From positions 1 to 64,000 of the forward strand of contig NZ_JAGQEG010000024.1 of NCBI RefSeq assembly GCF_018305005.1: 64,000 nucleotides of DNA, in the 5' to 3' direction. This document shows, piece by piece, positions 8,596 through 17,873 of this stretch; the stretch's first letter is position 1; each line of letters opens with the position of its first letter. The notes beneath the pieces are model-generated. The model worked only from the letters and a program-made list of their open reading frames with translations. It was not told the origin of the DNA and made no database searches. This stretch comes from Collimonas silvisoli (GTDB lineage: Bacteria > Pseudomonadota > Gammaproteobacteria > Burkholderiales > Burkholderiaceae_D). A program made the position numbers and the translations under genes.

Positions 8596-9266
8596 TTCTT
8601 CTTTTCCTTCTTTGCTGAGCTTCCAGTGACCACCTACACCGAACAATTAATGCTGGAGAGGGCCATTCAGTTCGGGCGCCAGGATCAACCTCCACACAAG
8701 CCCGACTATCGCCGTCGCTCAAATCGATTGTTCCTGGGCAATATTAGCAATCATCATTTCAGGAATCCAATCACATGTTGCATCGGATTGATATCTATTT
8801 TCTTATTGGTGGTGTCTTCTGTGATCCTTAAACGGATCGGTAAACCAGAGAGGGATGTACTTATCAAAGAACAAAGTGCTTGTTCGACTTAACGTTTAGC
8901 CAACACCGGTATCGCATGAATCTGATCGCCGGTAGCATCACCGCGTTGCACAACGACTTGGGCATCTTCGCAGCCCATCTGTCTGGCTCAGCTCATTCCT
9001 ACGCGGCTACCTATTTGTCCGGCGACGAGGGAAGACCTTAGAAATTCCTTGATGAGAGATACCCTTGCCGAGGTCGAGAAAATTGCATAGCGGCCGTTTT
9101 AAGAAGTCGATGACTATTACAATCGATACCGGGACACAGCGCGCGCTGCTTTCGCCTGCCGCGGTGACCTGTTACATCTTCACGCGTTTTTTTCAGACGG
9201 AAAGTGTTGCCGCCGACACGTACCGCGCTAGTATTCGCATGAAGATAAAGCCTGACAGGAATAGTT
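8596..9266. other. 671-bp stretch without a supportable gene
   Basis: Short open frames on both strands lack ribosome sites and family features. One plus-strand frame near 8770-8890 encodes a single hydrophobic segment, and another at 8916 encodes about 41 residues; both look like decayed sequence. The last 60 bases hold the leader of the alginate-lyase-like gene. Confidence 0.5.
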
Positions 9267-10226
9267 ATGCATAATCGATTCATTCGAATGCTGGGCGCTG
9301 TCTCAGCGGCGATGCTCATGGGTCTTGGCATTAACCATGCCGGCGCTGCGTGTACCGTACCCGCGCCGGTGAAGTCAATCGATCCGGCAGGGTTCTACGA
9401 CGATCCGGCCGCCTATGCACAGGCGGTCAAGCCGATGCGGGACTATATCTACCAGCTCAACAAGGCTGCGGAATCGAACCAATGGACCTGCGTTCTCGCG
9501 CTTTTGGAAGGTTGGGCCCGCGCGGATTCCTTGATGGGGCCGATCAGCGGATACCAGGGCTACTACGAGCGCTCCTGGGCCGGGACGGATTTCGCGCTCG
9601 TGCTGCTGCGGCTGCCCCGGGAAGCCAGCGAGGCTAATGCGGACCAGCTGCGCGTCATTATGCCGTGGCTGACCCGTATCGCCATCGCCACGCGGGACGC
9701 GGATGCGATCAACCATTTGCACAACAATCTGGTCTATTGGGCAGGACTGAATCTTGTCGCTATCGGCACGCTTGCGCAGCAGCAGGGGTTGATCGATGCC
9801 GGACTCGCGCGTGCCAGGGAGGGCATCCACGATATAGGTCCGCACGGCGAATTGGAGCGGGAGATCAAGCGCGGCGATCGCGCTCTCCATTACCACACGT
9901 TCGCGCTGATTCCGCTGGTCTTCACGGCGGAACTGGCCGAGCGGCAAGGTGTGAATCTCTACCAGGAGAATCACGGCGCAATCGGCCGGCTGGCGAATCT
10001 GGTGATCAAGGCGGTGCAGGATCCCGACAGCTTCGCCGAGATCACCCCGGTCAAACAGAATCTCTTCCCCTGGACATTTCAGGACGAGCTTTCGTGGATG
10101 GAGCCGTATTATGCTCGCACGCGCGACCCGCGGCTCCCCGCCCTGATTGCTCCGCGCAGCCCGTTCCGCGAATGGCGTCTTGGCGGCAACGTCACCATCG
10201 CGTGGGCCGTTGCGCCGCCCCATTGA
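9267..10226 (+). CDS. Secreted alginate lyase-like protein (PL5-type fold)
   Basis: This 319-residue precursor has a clear signal peptide (basic start, hydrophobic core, AGA cleavage region near residue 27) and so acts in the periplasm or outside the cell. The mature part is helical, as expected of an alpha/alpha-toroid lyase. Family-like segments are NNLVYWAGLNLVAIG (compare NNHSYW in PL5 enzymes) and ELEREIKRGDRALHYHTFALIPL, which carries the Arg, His and Tyr typical of the active site. Length is a little below standard PL5 enzymes (about 360 aa). I saw no alginate-synthesis genes nearby, so polymer scavenging is more likely than a biosynthetic role. Confidence 0.7.
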   Translation: MHNRFIRMLGAVSAAMLMGLGINHAGAACTVPAPVKSIDPAGFYDDPAAYAQAVKPMRDYIYQLNKAAESNQWTCVLALLEGWARADSLMGPISGYQGYYERSWAGTDFALVLLRLPREASEANADQLRVIMPWLTRIAIATRDADAINHLHNNLVYWAGLNLVAIGTLAQQQGLIDAGLARAREGIHDIGPHGELEREIKRGDRALHYHTFALIPLVFTAELAERQGVNLYQENHGAIGRLANLVIKAVQDPDSFAEITPVKQNLFPWTFQDELSWMEPYYARTRDPRLPALIAPRSPFREWRLGGNVTIAWAVAPPH

Positions 10227-10543
10227 GCGTTGCGTGGATATACGCCGCAAACCATAGCCGTCCCGGGATGGCCAACGGGCGTTTTAAGATCTCGCCAAGA
10301 TCGCCGACAATTATATGACGCGGTTATTGATGTCGACGGCATTAGCCTTCCTCAGATGTAATTCTGAGCGGCGGCTTCACATAGCTGCCGTTCGCCGATT
10401 CAAACAACAAATACTTTGGCGTCGCTTTTTTGAATGGCCGGCTTCTAAACTTTGGAAGACCGGGTCCGACCCGTTGCGGCCACACGAAAGATTAAGACAC
10501 TGTCTCCGCTGTAACAAGGAGACCGGTCAGTCGCAGTTACGTC
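10227..10543. other. 317-bp intergenic region between convergent genes
   Basis: This separates the convergent alginate-lyase-like gene and SDR gene. I see no protein-like frame, clear terminator or repeat in it. Confidence 0.5.
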
Positions 10544-11386
10544 CTATTTCTTCTCAACAGCCCGAACCAACTTATGGACTTTTTTGTCGCGATCAAGTAT
10601 GGCATCGCTCATCGCGTTCAATATGCCGCGCAACAGTGACATAGGCACCCACCGCTTCGGCGCAATGATGCGCGGCGCCCGAGATTCGACGCCCACTATT
10701 ACCGCGTTTGCGATTAAATCTGCTTGAACAGCGCGACCAAAAGGGCCCGGCATGGCGCGCTTGACGAGTTCGGTAGCTTCTTTGTGGCCGCCAAAGGCAG
10801 CATTTGCAATCGGCGTTGCCACCCACCCAGGATATAGAACACCCGCCGTCGCCCCGGTTCCAGCCAGCTCAGCTCGCAATGCCCTCCCAAGTGATTCGAC
10901 TGCCGCTTTTGACGCTGCGTACGGTGCATTCACCATTCCATTAATGAAGGCGTAGACGGACGCGGTAATCAGGATATGCCCCTTAGCCGCAAGAACGTGC
11001 GGCAGGCTGGCCTTTACGGTGTTCCAAACTCCGAACAAATCGACTTTCACAACGTTCTGAAACTCATCCTCGCTCATCGTCAGCATCGTGGCAGGAGTTT
11101 TCGTGCTGATCCCAGCATTGGCGAATGCCATATCGAGTCGCCCAAATCGTTTGATTGCGTTAGCGACAACCGCTTTTGTGGCGGTCATGTCGGTAACATC
11201 CATGGCGCTTAATAGAATCCGTTCCCTTGCCATTCCGGCGAACGCGGCGTCAAGCGTTTCTTGGGACAGGTCCGTCAATACCAGGTTCGCGCCGCATGCA
11301 TAGAACCGTTCGGCAACTGCCTTGCCAATTCCTCCGGAAGCACCAGTTATGAGAACTGTTTTATCTTTTAGATCAAACTTCTTCAT
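10544..11386 (-). CDS. SDR-family oxidoreductase (last gene of a TetR-controlled operon)
   Basis: This 280-residue short-chain dehydrogenase has TGASGGIG at residues 14-21, an FANAGIS variant of NNAG, Ser in ILITASVYAF, and the catalytic YAASK. The C-terminal extension (PKRWVPMSLLRGILNAMSDAILDRDKKVHKLV) is longer than in FabG and amphipathic, so membrane association is possible; similar SDRs act on lipid-like substrates. AAGGAG lies six bases before the ATG. It is the third gene of a hydrolase-SDR-SDR operon (46 bases after the previous stop), facing a TetR gene. Confidence 0.85.
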   Translation of the reverse strand: MKKFDLKDKTVLITGASGGIGKAVAERFYACGANLVLTDLSQETLDAAFAGMARERILLSAMDVTDMTATKAVVANAIKRFGRLDMAFANAGISTKTPATMLTMSEDEFQNVVKVDLFGVWNTVKASLPHVLAAKGHILITASVYAFINGMVNAPYAASKAAVESLGRALRAELAGTGATAGVLYPGWVATPIANAAFGGHKEATELVKRAMPGPFGRAVQADLIANAVIVGVESRAPRIIAPKRWVPMSLLRGILNAMSDAILDRDKKVHKLVRAVEKK

Positions 11387-11432
11387 TGAATCTCCTTTCG
11401 GCTTTCATGGTGCGGCCTGTCTCAATATGACT

Positions 11433-12206
11433 TCAGTAGCCGGACACGCGCTTGATCATGGTCCGCCGCAACGTTGCTGGCAGAAGCTTGCTAATCGAAC
11501 GCATCAGTATCGGCCGCCATGTATCGACTTCCCAATGTACTTTCCCTTGTCGTTGGACTGCGCGCCATACAGTTTTTGCGACATCAGCAGGTGTCAAACG
11601 GATGCCGACGGAATCAACAATCGGTCCATGTGCTGCGTCCATCATGGGTGTCGCGACAAAATTGGGCATCACGCCGCAGACATAGATGCCATGCCGCTCC
11701 CATTCAATATTCAGCGCCTCGGTAAAGCCTTTGACCCAGAATTTGCTGGCTGAATAGGAAGCTTCGCTGGGAACCCCATACTCGGAACTCAACGAGCACA
11801 TGTTCACCAGCGCAGCACGTTTCGATTTTTTCAGATAAGGCAACGCATGGTAGCTACCAATCTGTACCCCCTTGACGTTAACCTCGGTCACTGCGAGATG
11901 TTTTTGCAATGACAGTTTTTCGAAATCGTCTATGAAGGCAATTCCCGCGTTGTTGACGACAACGTCTATAGCACCACCGCTCATGGCGGCAAATTCAGCA
12001 AGCGCTGACTCAACCTGTTCGGAGACAGTCACATCAAGTTGCCTGTAGAAATGCTGCTGTCCAAGTTCTGATCTGAGCGCAGCCAGATCATTCTGGTTGA
12101 TATCAGTTATCCCAACAATCCATCCCTTGCTTGAAAACAGGCGAGCCATTTCGGCGCCGATGCCTTTGGCGGCACCGGTGATGAATACACTCATTCGTTG
12201 CGTCAT
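11433..12206 (-). CDS. SDR-family oxidoreductase
   Basis: This 257-residue classical SDR shows TGAAKGIG near residue 10, VVNNAGIA, a Ser-rich catalytic strand (NMCSLSSEYG) and YSASK. Its C-terminal region (KVHWEVDTWRPILMRSISKLLPATLRRTMIKRVSGY) is basic and amphipathic like that of its operon partner, suggesting that both work at a membrane surface on hydrophobic substrates. AAGGAG precedes the ATG. It begins 24 bases after the alpha/beta-hydrolase stop. Confidence 0.85.
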   Translation of the reverse strand: MTQRMSVFITGAAKGIGAEMARLFSSKGWIVGITDINQNDLAALRSELGQQHFYRQLDVTVSEQVESALAEFAAMSGGAIDVVVNNAGIAFIDDFEKLSLQKHLAVTEVNVKGVQIGSYHALPYLKKSKRAALVNMCSLSSEYGVPSEASYSASKFWVKGFTEALNIEWERHGIYVCGVMPNFVATPMMDAAHGPIVDSVGIRLTPADVAKTVWRAVQRQGKVHWEVDTWRPILMRSISKLLPATLRRTMIKRVSGY

Positions 12207-12230
12207 GCATTTCTCCTTGAACGGGGCGCG

Positions 12231-13112
12231 TCATTTCAAAACGTCGTGCAGAAACCTCAATTGATCGCCGACGAACGTTTCAAACAGAGGATCGACATAG
12301 GGCTCGAAGTGTCCGGTGTCATATGTCTTTAAGGTGGCTGTCTTGGCACCCCGGCACGACTTCAACGCCCCGGACGCAGGGGTTGTGCTGTCCTTTAAGC
12401 CAACTTGAAGCAAGGCCGGCATCGACAAAGTGCGTAGTTTTCTGCCGGGCGAATAAGACATCGCCGACAGGGCGAAGCGAGCCGCAACACGCTGATCAAA
12501 CGACTTACCTTTTGGTACAAGATGAAGGTAACCGTCAGCAGCACCGGTGGCGGTCATGAGAGCCAACTCGCCTGGTTTGCCCGAGGCATTCACATAGTGG
12601 GGTGAACCACGGATCAGACCGGCGAAGACGTCCGCCATCGCGTGCAACATCAGGCGCGTTCCACTGACCAGTCCTCCTGCCAGTCCTGAGGTGAGTCCAA
12701 GCATATGGGGTACCTGTGAAATGACTGCGGCGACAGAACGATCCTGATCGGCAACCGCAATGACATGACCACCGCTCAGCGAAGAGCCCCACAAGGCGAT
12801 TTGTTTAGGGTCGACGTTCGGCTGACTGCGCGCGAATTTGATTGCTAAATGCCAATCCTGATGCTGCTTCGCGATATCCAGGAGTTGACGCGGCACGCCG
12901 TCACTTTCTCCGAAATGCCGGTAATCGAACACCAGCGCGTGGTAACCGGCGGTTGCAAACCGCTCCGCATACGCATCAAGGCGCATCTCCTTGATGCCGG
13001 CCAATCCGTGGGCGAGGACAATGCAGGGACGTTTTCCCGGAAGGCCGCACTCGAAGAACCAGGCCGCACATCGCGTCCCGTGAGAATCAAAATGGATGGT
13101 TTTGCGGTGCAT
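12231..13112 (-). CDS. Alpha/beta-hydrolase (dienelactone hydrolase/lysophospholipase-like)
   Basis: This 293-residue protein is started at MHRKTIHF after a strong GGGAGGAGG site; the longer frame adds 17 residues. It shows the alpha/beta-hydrolase pattern: VLAHGLAGIKEMRLD (oxyanion region), FDYRHFGESDG, and the nucleophile elbow GSSLSGG with Ser as the probable nucleophile. Asp (GLKDSTTPA) and His (YDTGHFEPY) complete the triad. It is the first gene of the operon with two SDRs, divergent from tetR, and directly downstream of two palindromic operators. The role is probably hydrolysis of an ester or lipid-like compound followed by oxidoreduction; the substrate is unknown. Confidence 0.85.
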   Translation of the reverse strand: MHRKTIHFDSHGTRCAAWFFECGLPGKRPCIVLAHGLAGIKEMRLDAYAERFATAGYHALVFDYRHFGESDGVPRQLLDIAKQHQDWHLAIKFARSQPNVDPKQIALWGSSLSGGHVIAVADQDRSVAAVISQVPHMLGLTSGLAGGLVSGTRLMLHAMADVFAGLIRGSPHYVNASGKPGELALMTATGAADGYLHLVPKGKSFDQRVAARFALSAMSYSPGRKLRTLSMPALLQVGLKDSTTPASGALKSCRGAKTATLKTYDTGHFEPYVDPLFETFVGDQLRFLHDVLK

Positions 13113-13180
13113 CGAATTGCCTCCTCCCTTTTTGCAGTTTTTGATGAGATTGCAGCGATTCAAAAATCAGACCTCAAATC

Positions 13181-13198
13181 TGACATGCACACATGTCA
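13181..13198. promoter_or_regulatory. TetR operator 1
   Basis: A perfect 18-bp palindrome, TGACATG-CACA-CATGTCA, lies between the divergent hydrolase operon and tetR gene. It shares the TGACAyG-N4-CrTGTCA pattern with a second site 34 bp away, so both are probably bound by the same TetR dimer. Confidence 0.7.
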
Positions 13199-13214
13199 TA
13201 CCTCACTTTACATC

Positions 13215-13232
13215 TGACACGTTATCGTGTCA
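13215..13232. promoter_or_regulatory. TetR operator 2
   Basis: A perfect 18-bp palindrome, TGACACG-TTAT-CGTGTCA, has the same half-sites as operator 1. It lies about 40 bases upstream of the tetR start, suited to autorepression. Confidence 0.7.
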
Positions 13233-13272
13233 ATATATGACTGCACCTTATTTTGAAAGAGGATCATCCAGA

Positions 13273-13941
13273 ATGTCGGAAACAAGTTTGCAAAATGCAA
13301 ATAGCGCATCGCAAAAGCGATATCGGGGAGTGAGCTTAGACGAGCGAATAGCAGAGCGTCGTCGCCGTTTGATCGAGGGCGGCATCGCCCTGTATGGCAG
13401 CGCGGGATTCCGTGCCACATCGGTCAAGACAATTTGTCTGAGCACAGGACTGACTGAGCGATATTTTTATGAATCGTTTGCCAATGGCGAGGAGTTACTA
13501 TGCGCGACTTGCACTGCCGTCATGCACGATCTCCGGGTGAAAGCGCTCGATTCCATGGCAAGAAAAGACGACACTCCTTCGGAAAAATTCATGGCAGCGG
13601 CCCAGTCCTATTTTTCGGAAATTCGTGCCAATCCGGCCGCAGCACGATTGACACTGTTCGAGATGGAAGGAGTAAGCGCATTTGTCGATGCCCATTACGC
13701 GAAGGAGCTGGCCGCGACGACAGACCTGTTAGTCAATGTGCTTTTTTCCGGGATAACGCCAAAAGGCCACCCTAAATTTCAAACGGTAGTCCTGGCGCAA
13801 GGAATCGTCGGCGCGCTCTACCAGATCGCCAAGGAATGGGTGAGAACGGACTTTGCGTTGCCGCCGGACGTGATGGCCAGACACATGCAGGCTATAGCGA
13901 TCGGTGTCGTGGCAAGCTACTCAGGGTCTATCCCTGAGTAG
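13273..13941 (+). CDS. TetR-family transcriptional repressor
   Basis: This 222-residue protein has an N-terminal helix-turn-helix (about 20-70: RRRRLIEGGIALYGSAGFRATSVKTICLSTGLTERYFYESFANGEEL), with RYFYESF being a typical TetR recognition-helix end. An all-helical ligand domain follows. I place the start at MSETSLQN, after AGAGGATC, because the longer frame would cross operator 2. Its divergent operon (hydrolase-SDR-SDR) is the likely target, relieved by a substrate or product of those enzymes. A short hairpin overlaps the stop codon but lacks a T-run. Confidence 0.85.
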   Translation: MSETSLQNANSASQKRYRGVSLDERIAERRRRLIEGGIALYGSAGFRATSVKTICLSTGLTERYFYESFANGEELLCATCTAVMHDLRVKALDSMARKDDTPSEKFMAAAQSYFSEIRANPAAARLTLFEMEGVSAFVDAHYAKELAATTDLLVNVLFSGITPKGHPKFQTVVLAQGIVGALYQIAKEWVRTDFALPPDVMARHMQAIAIGVVASYSGSIPE

Positions 13942-14175
13942 CTCTCACAAGCCAAGTGCCATTTTCATCGGACTGCGTTTGGCTGATCTAAATGCCGGCA
14001 ATGTGAAGACATCCTGCCGATCAAACGTCGTTACCCCTGCATCGACCTATCCCCGTCGTGACTACGCTTTGAAAAATCGGCAAAACCAATCTGTGGTCTT
14101 TCACATCTGCACCGCGCAAGAAAGGCAAAACGGATTTTGCATAGGAAGGCGGCCGGTAGTAACTAAAGTGCCGAA

Positions 14176-15087
14176 CTAGGCATTGACGTCCCATGGCGGT
14201 GTCCCTTTGAAGGCGTCGGCGAGGAAATCGATCATTACACGAACCTTCGCGCTGAGATGACGGCGGCTCGGATAAACAGCCAGAACATCAATGTCCGGCA
14301 ACCGGTAGCCCGGCAGCAGCGGTATGAGTCGCCCGGCGCTCAAGTCGGCGCCGATCAGGAAGCTGGGTTGCCAGATGATGCCTAGCCCTGCCAGCGCCGC
14401 CGAACGGGCAGTATCGCCATTATTGGTGTGCATGACGCATGACACTTTTACCGGGTTCGCCTTGCCGTCGGCATCCATGAAGTTCCATTCGTCGGCGGTC
14501 GCAGCGTAGCTGTATCCGATACAAGCGTGCCGCGTCAGATCAGATGGAACTATCGGCGTCCCGTGTTTGCGCAGATAGGCAGGAGAGGCACAGACGATGT
14601 TGTGTGAGGTGGCGAGTTTGCGCGCCGCATAGGAGCTCGAACCGGTACGTGAGATGCGAATCGCCAAGTCATAGCCTTCTTCAACGATATCCACTACGCG
14701 GTCAATCAGTGCGATATTCAGCTCCACTTCGGGATACCGGAGCAAAAATTGCGGCCAGAGTGGCGCCAGATGGAGAATGCCGAAACTTAGCGGCGCATTG
14801 ATACGTAGCACTCCGCGCGGTTTCATGGTGGCCGATGATGCGATCAGTTCAATTTCGGCGACTTCTTCAAGTAAGACCTTGGCCCGTTCAAAGAGCGCCT
14901 CGCCGCTTTCCGTCAGTGACATTTTCTGTGAACTGCGATTGAGCAGCCTGGTGCCTAAATGGGATTCCAGATCGCGGATATAACGCGTCACGTTGGCAGG
15001 AGAGGTCTCCAGGGCGTCAGCCGCGCGAGCAAAGCCATTTTTTCGTACCACCTCTACAAATACCTCAAGGGCACGCATGCGATCCAT
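14176..15087 (-). CDS. LysR-family transcriptional regulator
   Basis: This 303-residue protein starts at MDRMRALEVF after GGGAAGAAAACG. The helix-turn-helix covers about 5-60 (FVEVVRKNGFARAADALETSPANVTRYIRDLE) and a substrate-binding-like domain covers 90-295. It belongs to the CrgA/DmlR-like branch by general appearance (RDLESHLGTRLLNRSSQKMSLTESG). It is divergent from the SDR gene at 15254, whose expression it probably controls. Confidence 0.85.
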   Translation of the reverse strand: MDRMRALEVFVEVVRKNGFARAADALETSPANVTRYIRDLESHLGTRLLNRSSQKMSLTESGEALFERAKVLLEEVAEIELIASSATMKPRGVLRINAPLSFGILHLAPLWPQFLLRYPEVELNIALIDRVVDIVEEGYDLAIRISRTGSSSYAARKLATSHNIVCASPAYLRKHGTPIVPSDLTRHACIGYSYAATADEWNFMDADGKANPVKVSCVMHTNNGDTARSAALAGLGIIWQPSFLIGADLSAGRLIPLLPGYRLPDIDVLAVYPSRRHLSAKVRVMIDFLADAFKGTPPWDVNA

Positions 15088-15253
15088 CGTTTTCTTCCCG
15101 GTAGTTGATTCATAAATGCTGAACGTATTATGCATTTTTATCGTATTGATGAATGTATTTGTGAGTCATATAGTGTTTCCACGGGCCGAGCTAACGCGTT
15201 ACTGCCCAATCAGTAAGCCAACTGTCAATGAATAATTTCTTAGGAGCAACATC

Positions 15254-16018
15254 ATGAATCGATTAAATGGAAAAGTCGCTATCATCACAGGCGCAAGCGC
15301 AGGGATTGGTCGCGCCACGGCAAAGCTGTTTGCCAGCGAGGGCGCCAAACTGGTAGTTGCAGCAAGGCGTCAGGCCGAACTCGATAGCTTGGTTGCCGAG
15401 ATCACTGCAGAGGGTGGCGTTGCCGTCGCCCTGGCTGGCGATGTCACCAGCGAAAGCTATGCACAAGCCCTGGTTGAATTGGCATTGGCAAAATTCGGGC
15501 GTCTCGACGTGGCTTTCAACAATGCCGGCATTCTGGGAGAAATGGGGCCAACTACCGGCGTCTCGGAACAGGGTTGGACTACGGCGCTAAACACCAATCT
15601 CACCAGTGGTTTTCTGGGCGCCAAGCATCAAATCCCGGCGATGCTGAAAACCGGCGCCGGCTCTATCATTTTCACTTCGACCTTTGTTGGCCACAGCTTT
15701 GCATTCCCCGGGGTGGCAGCCTATGCAGCCAGCAAATCCGGCCTGATTGGGCTGACCCAGGCGCTGGCGGCCGAATACGGCCCGCAAGGGATCCGTGTCA
15801 ATGCGATTTTGCCGGGCGCAGTTGACACGCAAATGTATCGCGACATGAACAATACCGCCGAATCGCAAGCGTTCATCACCAACCTGCATGCACTGAAACG
15901 CGCCGCGCAGCCGGAGGAGTTGGCGCGTTCGGTGTTGTACCTGGCTTCGGATGACTCTTCTTTTATCACCGGTACGGCTTCGTTGATCGATGGCGGCGCA
16001 TCGATTACCCGCACGTGA
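15254..16018 (+). CDS. SDR-family oxidoreductase
   Basis: This 254-residue classical SDR shows TGASAGIG at residues 12-19, AFNNAGILG, Ser in IIFTSTFVG, and YAASK. It ends ITGTASLIDGGAS, a standard C-terminal motif. The site TTAGGAG precedes the ATG by nine bases. It is divergent from a LysR gene across 166 bp and followed 111 bp later by a secreted alpha/beta-hydrolase, possibly in the same transcript. LysR-linked SDRs of this type often handle electrophilic carbonyls, which would be inference here. Confidence 0.87.
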   Translation: MNRLNGKVAIITGASAGIGRATAKLFASEGAKLVVAARRQAELDSLVAEITAEGGVAVALAGDVTSESYAQALVELALAKFGRLDVAFNNAGILGEMGPTTGVSEQGWTTALNTNLTSGFLGAKHQIPAMLKTGAGSIIFTSTFVGHSFAFPGVAAYAASKSGLIGLTQALAAEYGPQGIRVNAILPGAVDTQMYRDMNNTAESQAFITNLHALKRAAQPEELARSVLYLASDDSSFITGTASLIDGGASITRT

Positions 16019-16129
16019 TCAGCCTGTTTAATCATGTGTGGAAGCGTTTCGCTTTAGAGATGCTATGGTTAATCGGAGTTGACGCCATTTCCGAGGAATT
16101 TTTCACTATTTTGAATAGGGAGTCTGATC

Positions 16130-17059
16130 ATGAGAAGAGGCGCAATCATCTTTGCCGCAATATTATGCGGCGCATTCATTGCCCAAGTAACGGCAGCTGC
16201 GGAGCCCACTCTGCCAACTGGATTTCAGACTCGCACCATCACCACACCAGACGGAGTAAACATCTTTGTCCGATCCGGCGGAACCGGCCCGGCGGTAGTG
16301 CTGATTCATGGCTTTGGCGATACCGGCGCCATGTGGGGGCCGCTGGCAAAGGAACTTGCCAAGAGCCATACTGTGATCGTGCCTGATTTGCGCGGAATCG
16401 GATTGTCTTCGAGACCGGCCGGTGGATACGACAAAATGACGCAGGCGGCCGACATTCGGGCTGTCGTTGTGAAATTTGGACAGGACCATACCGCCGTCGT
16501 CGGTCACGATATCGGCACCATGGTTGCGTATGCCTATGCCGCAAGATACCCGGACAAAGTGGGAAAGCTGGTTGTCATGGACGCTCCTGTTCCGGGAGTC
16601 GCCCCCTGGGATCAGATCGTTCTCAGTCCACAGCTGTGGCATTTCAATTTCGGAGGTGCGGATGCCGAACGCCTGGTGGCCGGGCGCGAACGGATCTATC
16701 TCGATCGATTCTGGAATGAGTTCGCGGGCGATCCGTCTAAAGTGGATGAGGCGACACGCGTTTATTACACCAAGCAGTATGCGCAACCCGGCGCGATGCG
16801 AGCTGCCTTTGCTCAATTCAACTCGATCGCCGCCAAGGACGTTGCAGATAACCGGATTGCATCGCAGACCAAGCTCACCATGCCCGTGCTTGCCATCGGT
16901 GGCGAGAAGTCGCTCGGCGCCACCATGGCGGTTGTCATGCGCAACGCGGCCGTCAACGTCCAGGAAGCGGTAGTCCCCAAGGCTGGCCACTGGCTGATGG
17001 AAGAAAGCCCCGATGCTACCATCGCGCTCATAGTAGATTTCCTTGGTAGCGGGCGTTAG
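16130..17059 (+). CDS. Exported alpha/beta-hydrolase (epoxide hydrolase-like)
   Basis: This 309-residue protein carries an N-terminal signal peptide (MRRGAIIFAAILCGAFIAQVT..., cleavage near AAAEP) and so is probably periplasmic. The fold signature is clear: LIHGFGDTGAMW, DLRGIGLSSRP, and VGHDIGTMVAY, where the nucleophile position is Asp rather than Ser. That is the pattern of epoxide hydrolases and haloalkane dehalogenases. The final AGHWLMEESP supplies His. GGGAGTCTGATC precedes the ATG. The same frame stays open for 58 codons after its TAG stop, which I regard as chance or relic sequence. Confidence 0.85.
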   Translation: MRRGAIIFAAILCGAFIAQVTAAAEPTLPTGFQTRTITTPDGVNIFVRSGGTGPAVVLIHGFGDTGAMWGPLAKELAKSHTVIVPDLRGIGLSSRPAGGYDKMTQAADIRAVVVKFGQDHTAVVGHDIGTMVAYAYAARYPDKVGKLVVMDAPVPGVAPWDQIVLSPQLWHFNFGGADAERLVAGRERIYLDRFWNEFAGDPSKVDEATRVYYTKQYAQPGAMRAAFAQFNSIAAKDVADNRIASQTKLTMPVLAIGGEKSLGATMAVVMRNAAVNVQEAVVPKAGHWLMEESPDATIALIVDFLGSGR

Positions 17060-17259
17060 GTGCAGGTAGTCAGCCAAAGCAATTACCTCTGCCTTAAGGC
17101 GGCCCAGACAAAGGGACTCATCTGCATTGATGCGATCACCGACATCGCTGCGGGTTTGGTCGCTACTGCAATCAATGCCTCCGACTACTCCACTGGGAAT
17201 GACACGATCATTAGGTGGTTTTGCGGCGACCGTTAAGAAGTTGAACACTACGCAATCAG

Positions 17260-17610
17260 CTAACCTTCCGTCAAATGAGATGACAGTTTTTCCAAAATTT
17301 CCAATACAAAAGTTCTATTTTCCTCAGATAATTTACTTATCATACTAGCAATCAACATGCTTTGATCTTCAGCCCGATTACTTGATTCAATCAACAGTTT
17401 TCCTACTGAGCAATTAAAAATTTCAGCCAATTGAATCAGCTTCCCCACCGTGGGCATACTTAGCCCACGTTCCATGCGTGAAACAGCCTCATACCCAACC
17501 CCCAATCGTTCGGCAACAACATCTTGCGTCAAGCCGGCTTCATCTCTCCGTTTGGCGATCATCTTGCCCACAGCTTTTGCCAACTGGATATCTTTCTGTG
17601 TTTTTTTCAT
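17260..17610 (-). CDS. XRE-family helix-turn-helix regulator
   Basis: This 116-residue protein starts at the ATG of MKKTQKD, eight bases after GGAG. Residues 8-68 form a Cro/C1-type helix-turn-helix (KMIAKRRDEAGLTQDVVAERLGVGYEAVSRMERG, then PTVGKLIQLAEIF). The C-terminal 45 residues are helical (SMISKLSEENRTFVLEILEKL) and could dimerise. Size and layout resemble phage-like or stand-alone repressors. It diverges from the SDR-like gene at 17874, and a long palindrome about 60-85 bases upstream of its start is a good operator candidate. Confidence 0.85.
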   Translation of the reverse strand: MKKTQKDIQLAKAVGKMIAKRRDEAGLTQDVVAERLGVGYEAVSRMERGLSMPTVGKLIQLAEIFNCSVGKLLIESSNRAEDQSMLIASMISKLSEENRTFVLEILEKLSSHLTEG

Positions 17611-17667
17611 CAACAAATCTCCATTCGACCCATATGGTCGAACAACAACCTGTTGACATGAAGTGCA

Positions 17668-17694
17668 TTTTAGGTTGAACTACAAGACCTAAAA
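17668..17694. promoter_or_regulatory. Palindromic operator candidate (XRE/SDR intergenic)
   Basis: Perfect 8-bp arms TTTTAGGT and ACCTAAAA are separated by 11 bases, in the 263-bp space between the XRE gene and the SDR-like gene. Length and symmetry suit binding by a Cro-like dimer. Confidence 0.5.
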
Positions 17695-17873
17695 AGTCTT
17701 ATTTTCTACCTGTCAAAATATTGATTTTCATTAATATCTTTGCATGCACTAGCGCAACGATCGGTGGAGAAAAGTGCGCATAGGGCTTTGATCCGACAAA
17801 TTGTCGACGTCACCAAAGATGCGCGGATAAATCGTCCGCATTATTTGCAACCGAAGATCACAAGGAAAGCCCA

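Noticed and set aside
17060-17236. Open frame continuing 58 codons after the hydrolase stop
   Set aside because: The composition looks coding-like, but there is no ribosome site and no match; readthrough of the TAG stop has no support.
16163-17248. Minus-strand frame (361 codons) opposite the exported hydrolase
   Set aside because: The plus strand encodes an alpha/beta-hydrolase with intact motifs; the minus product has no recognisable domain.
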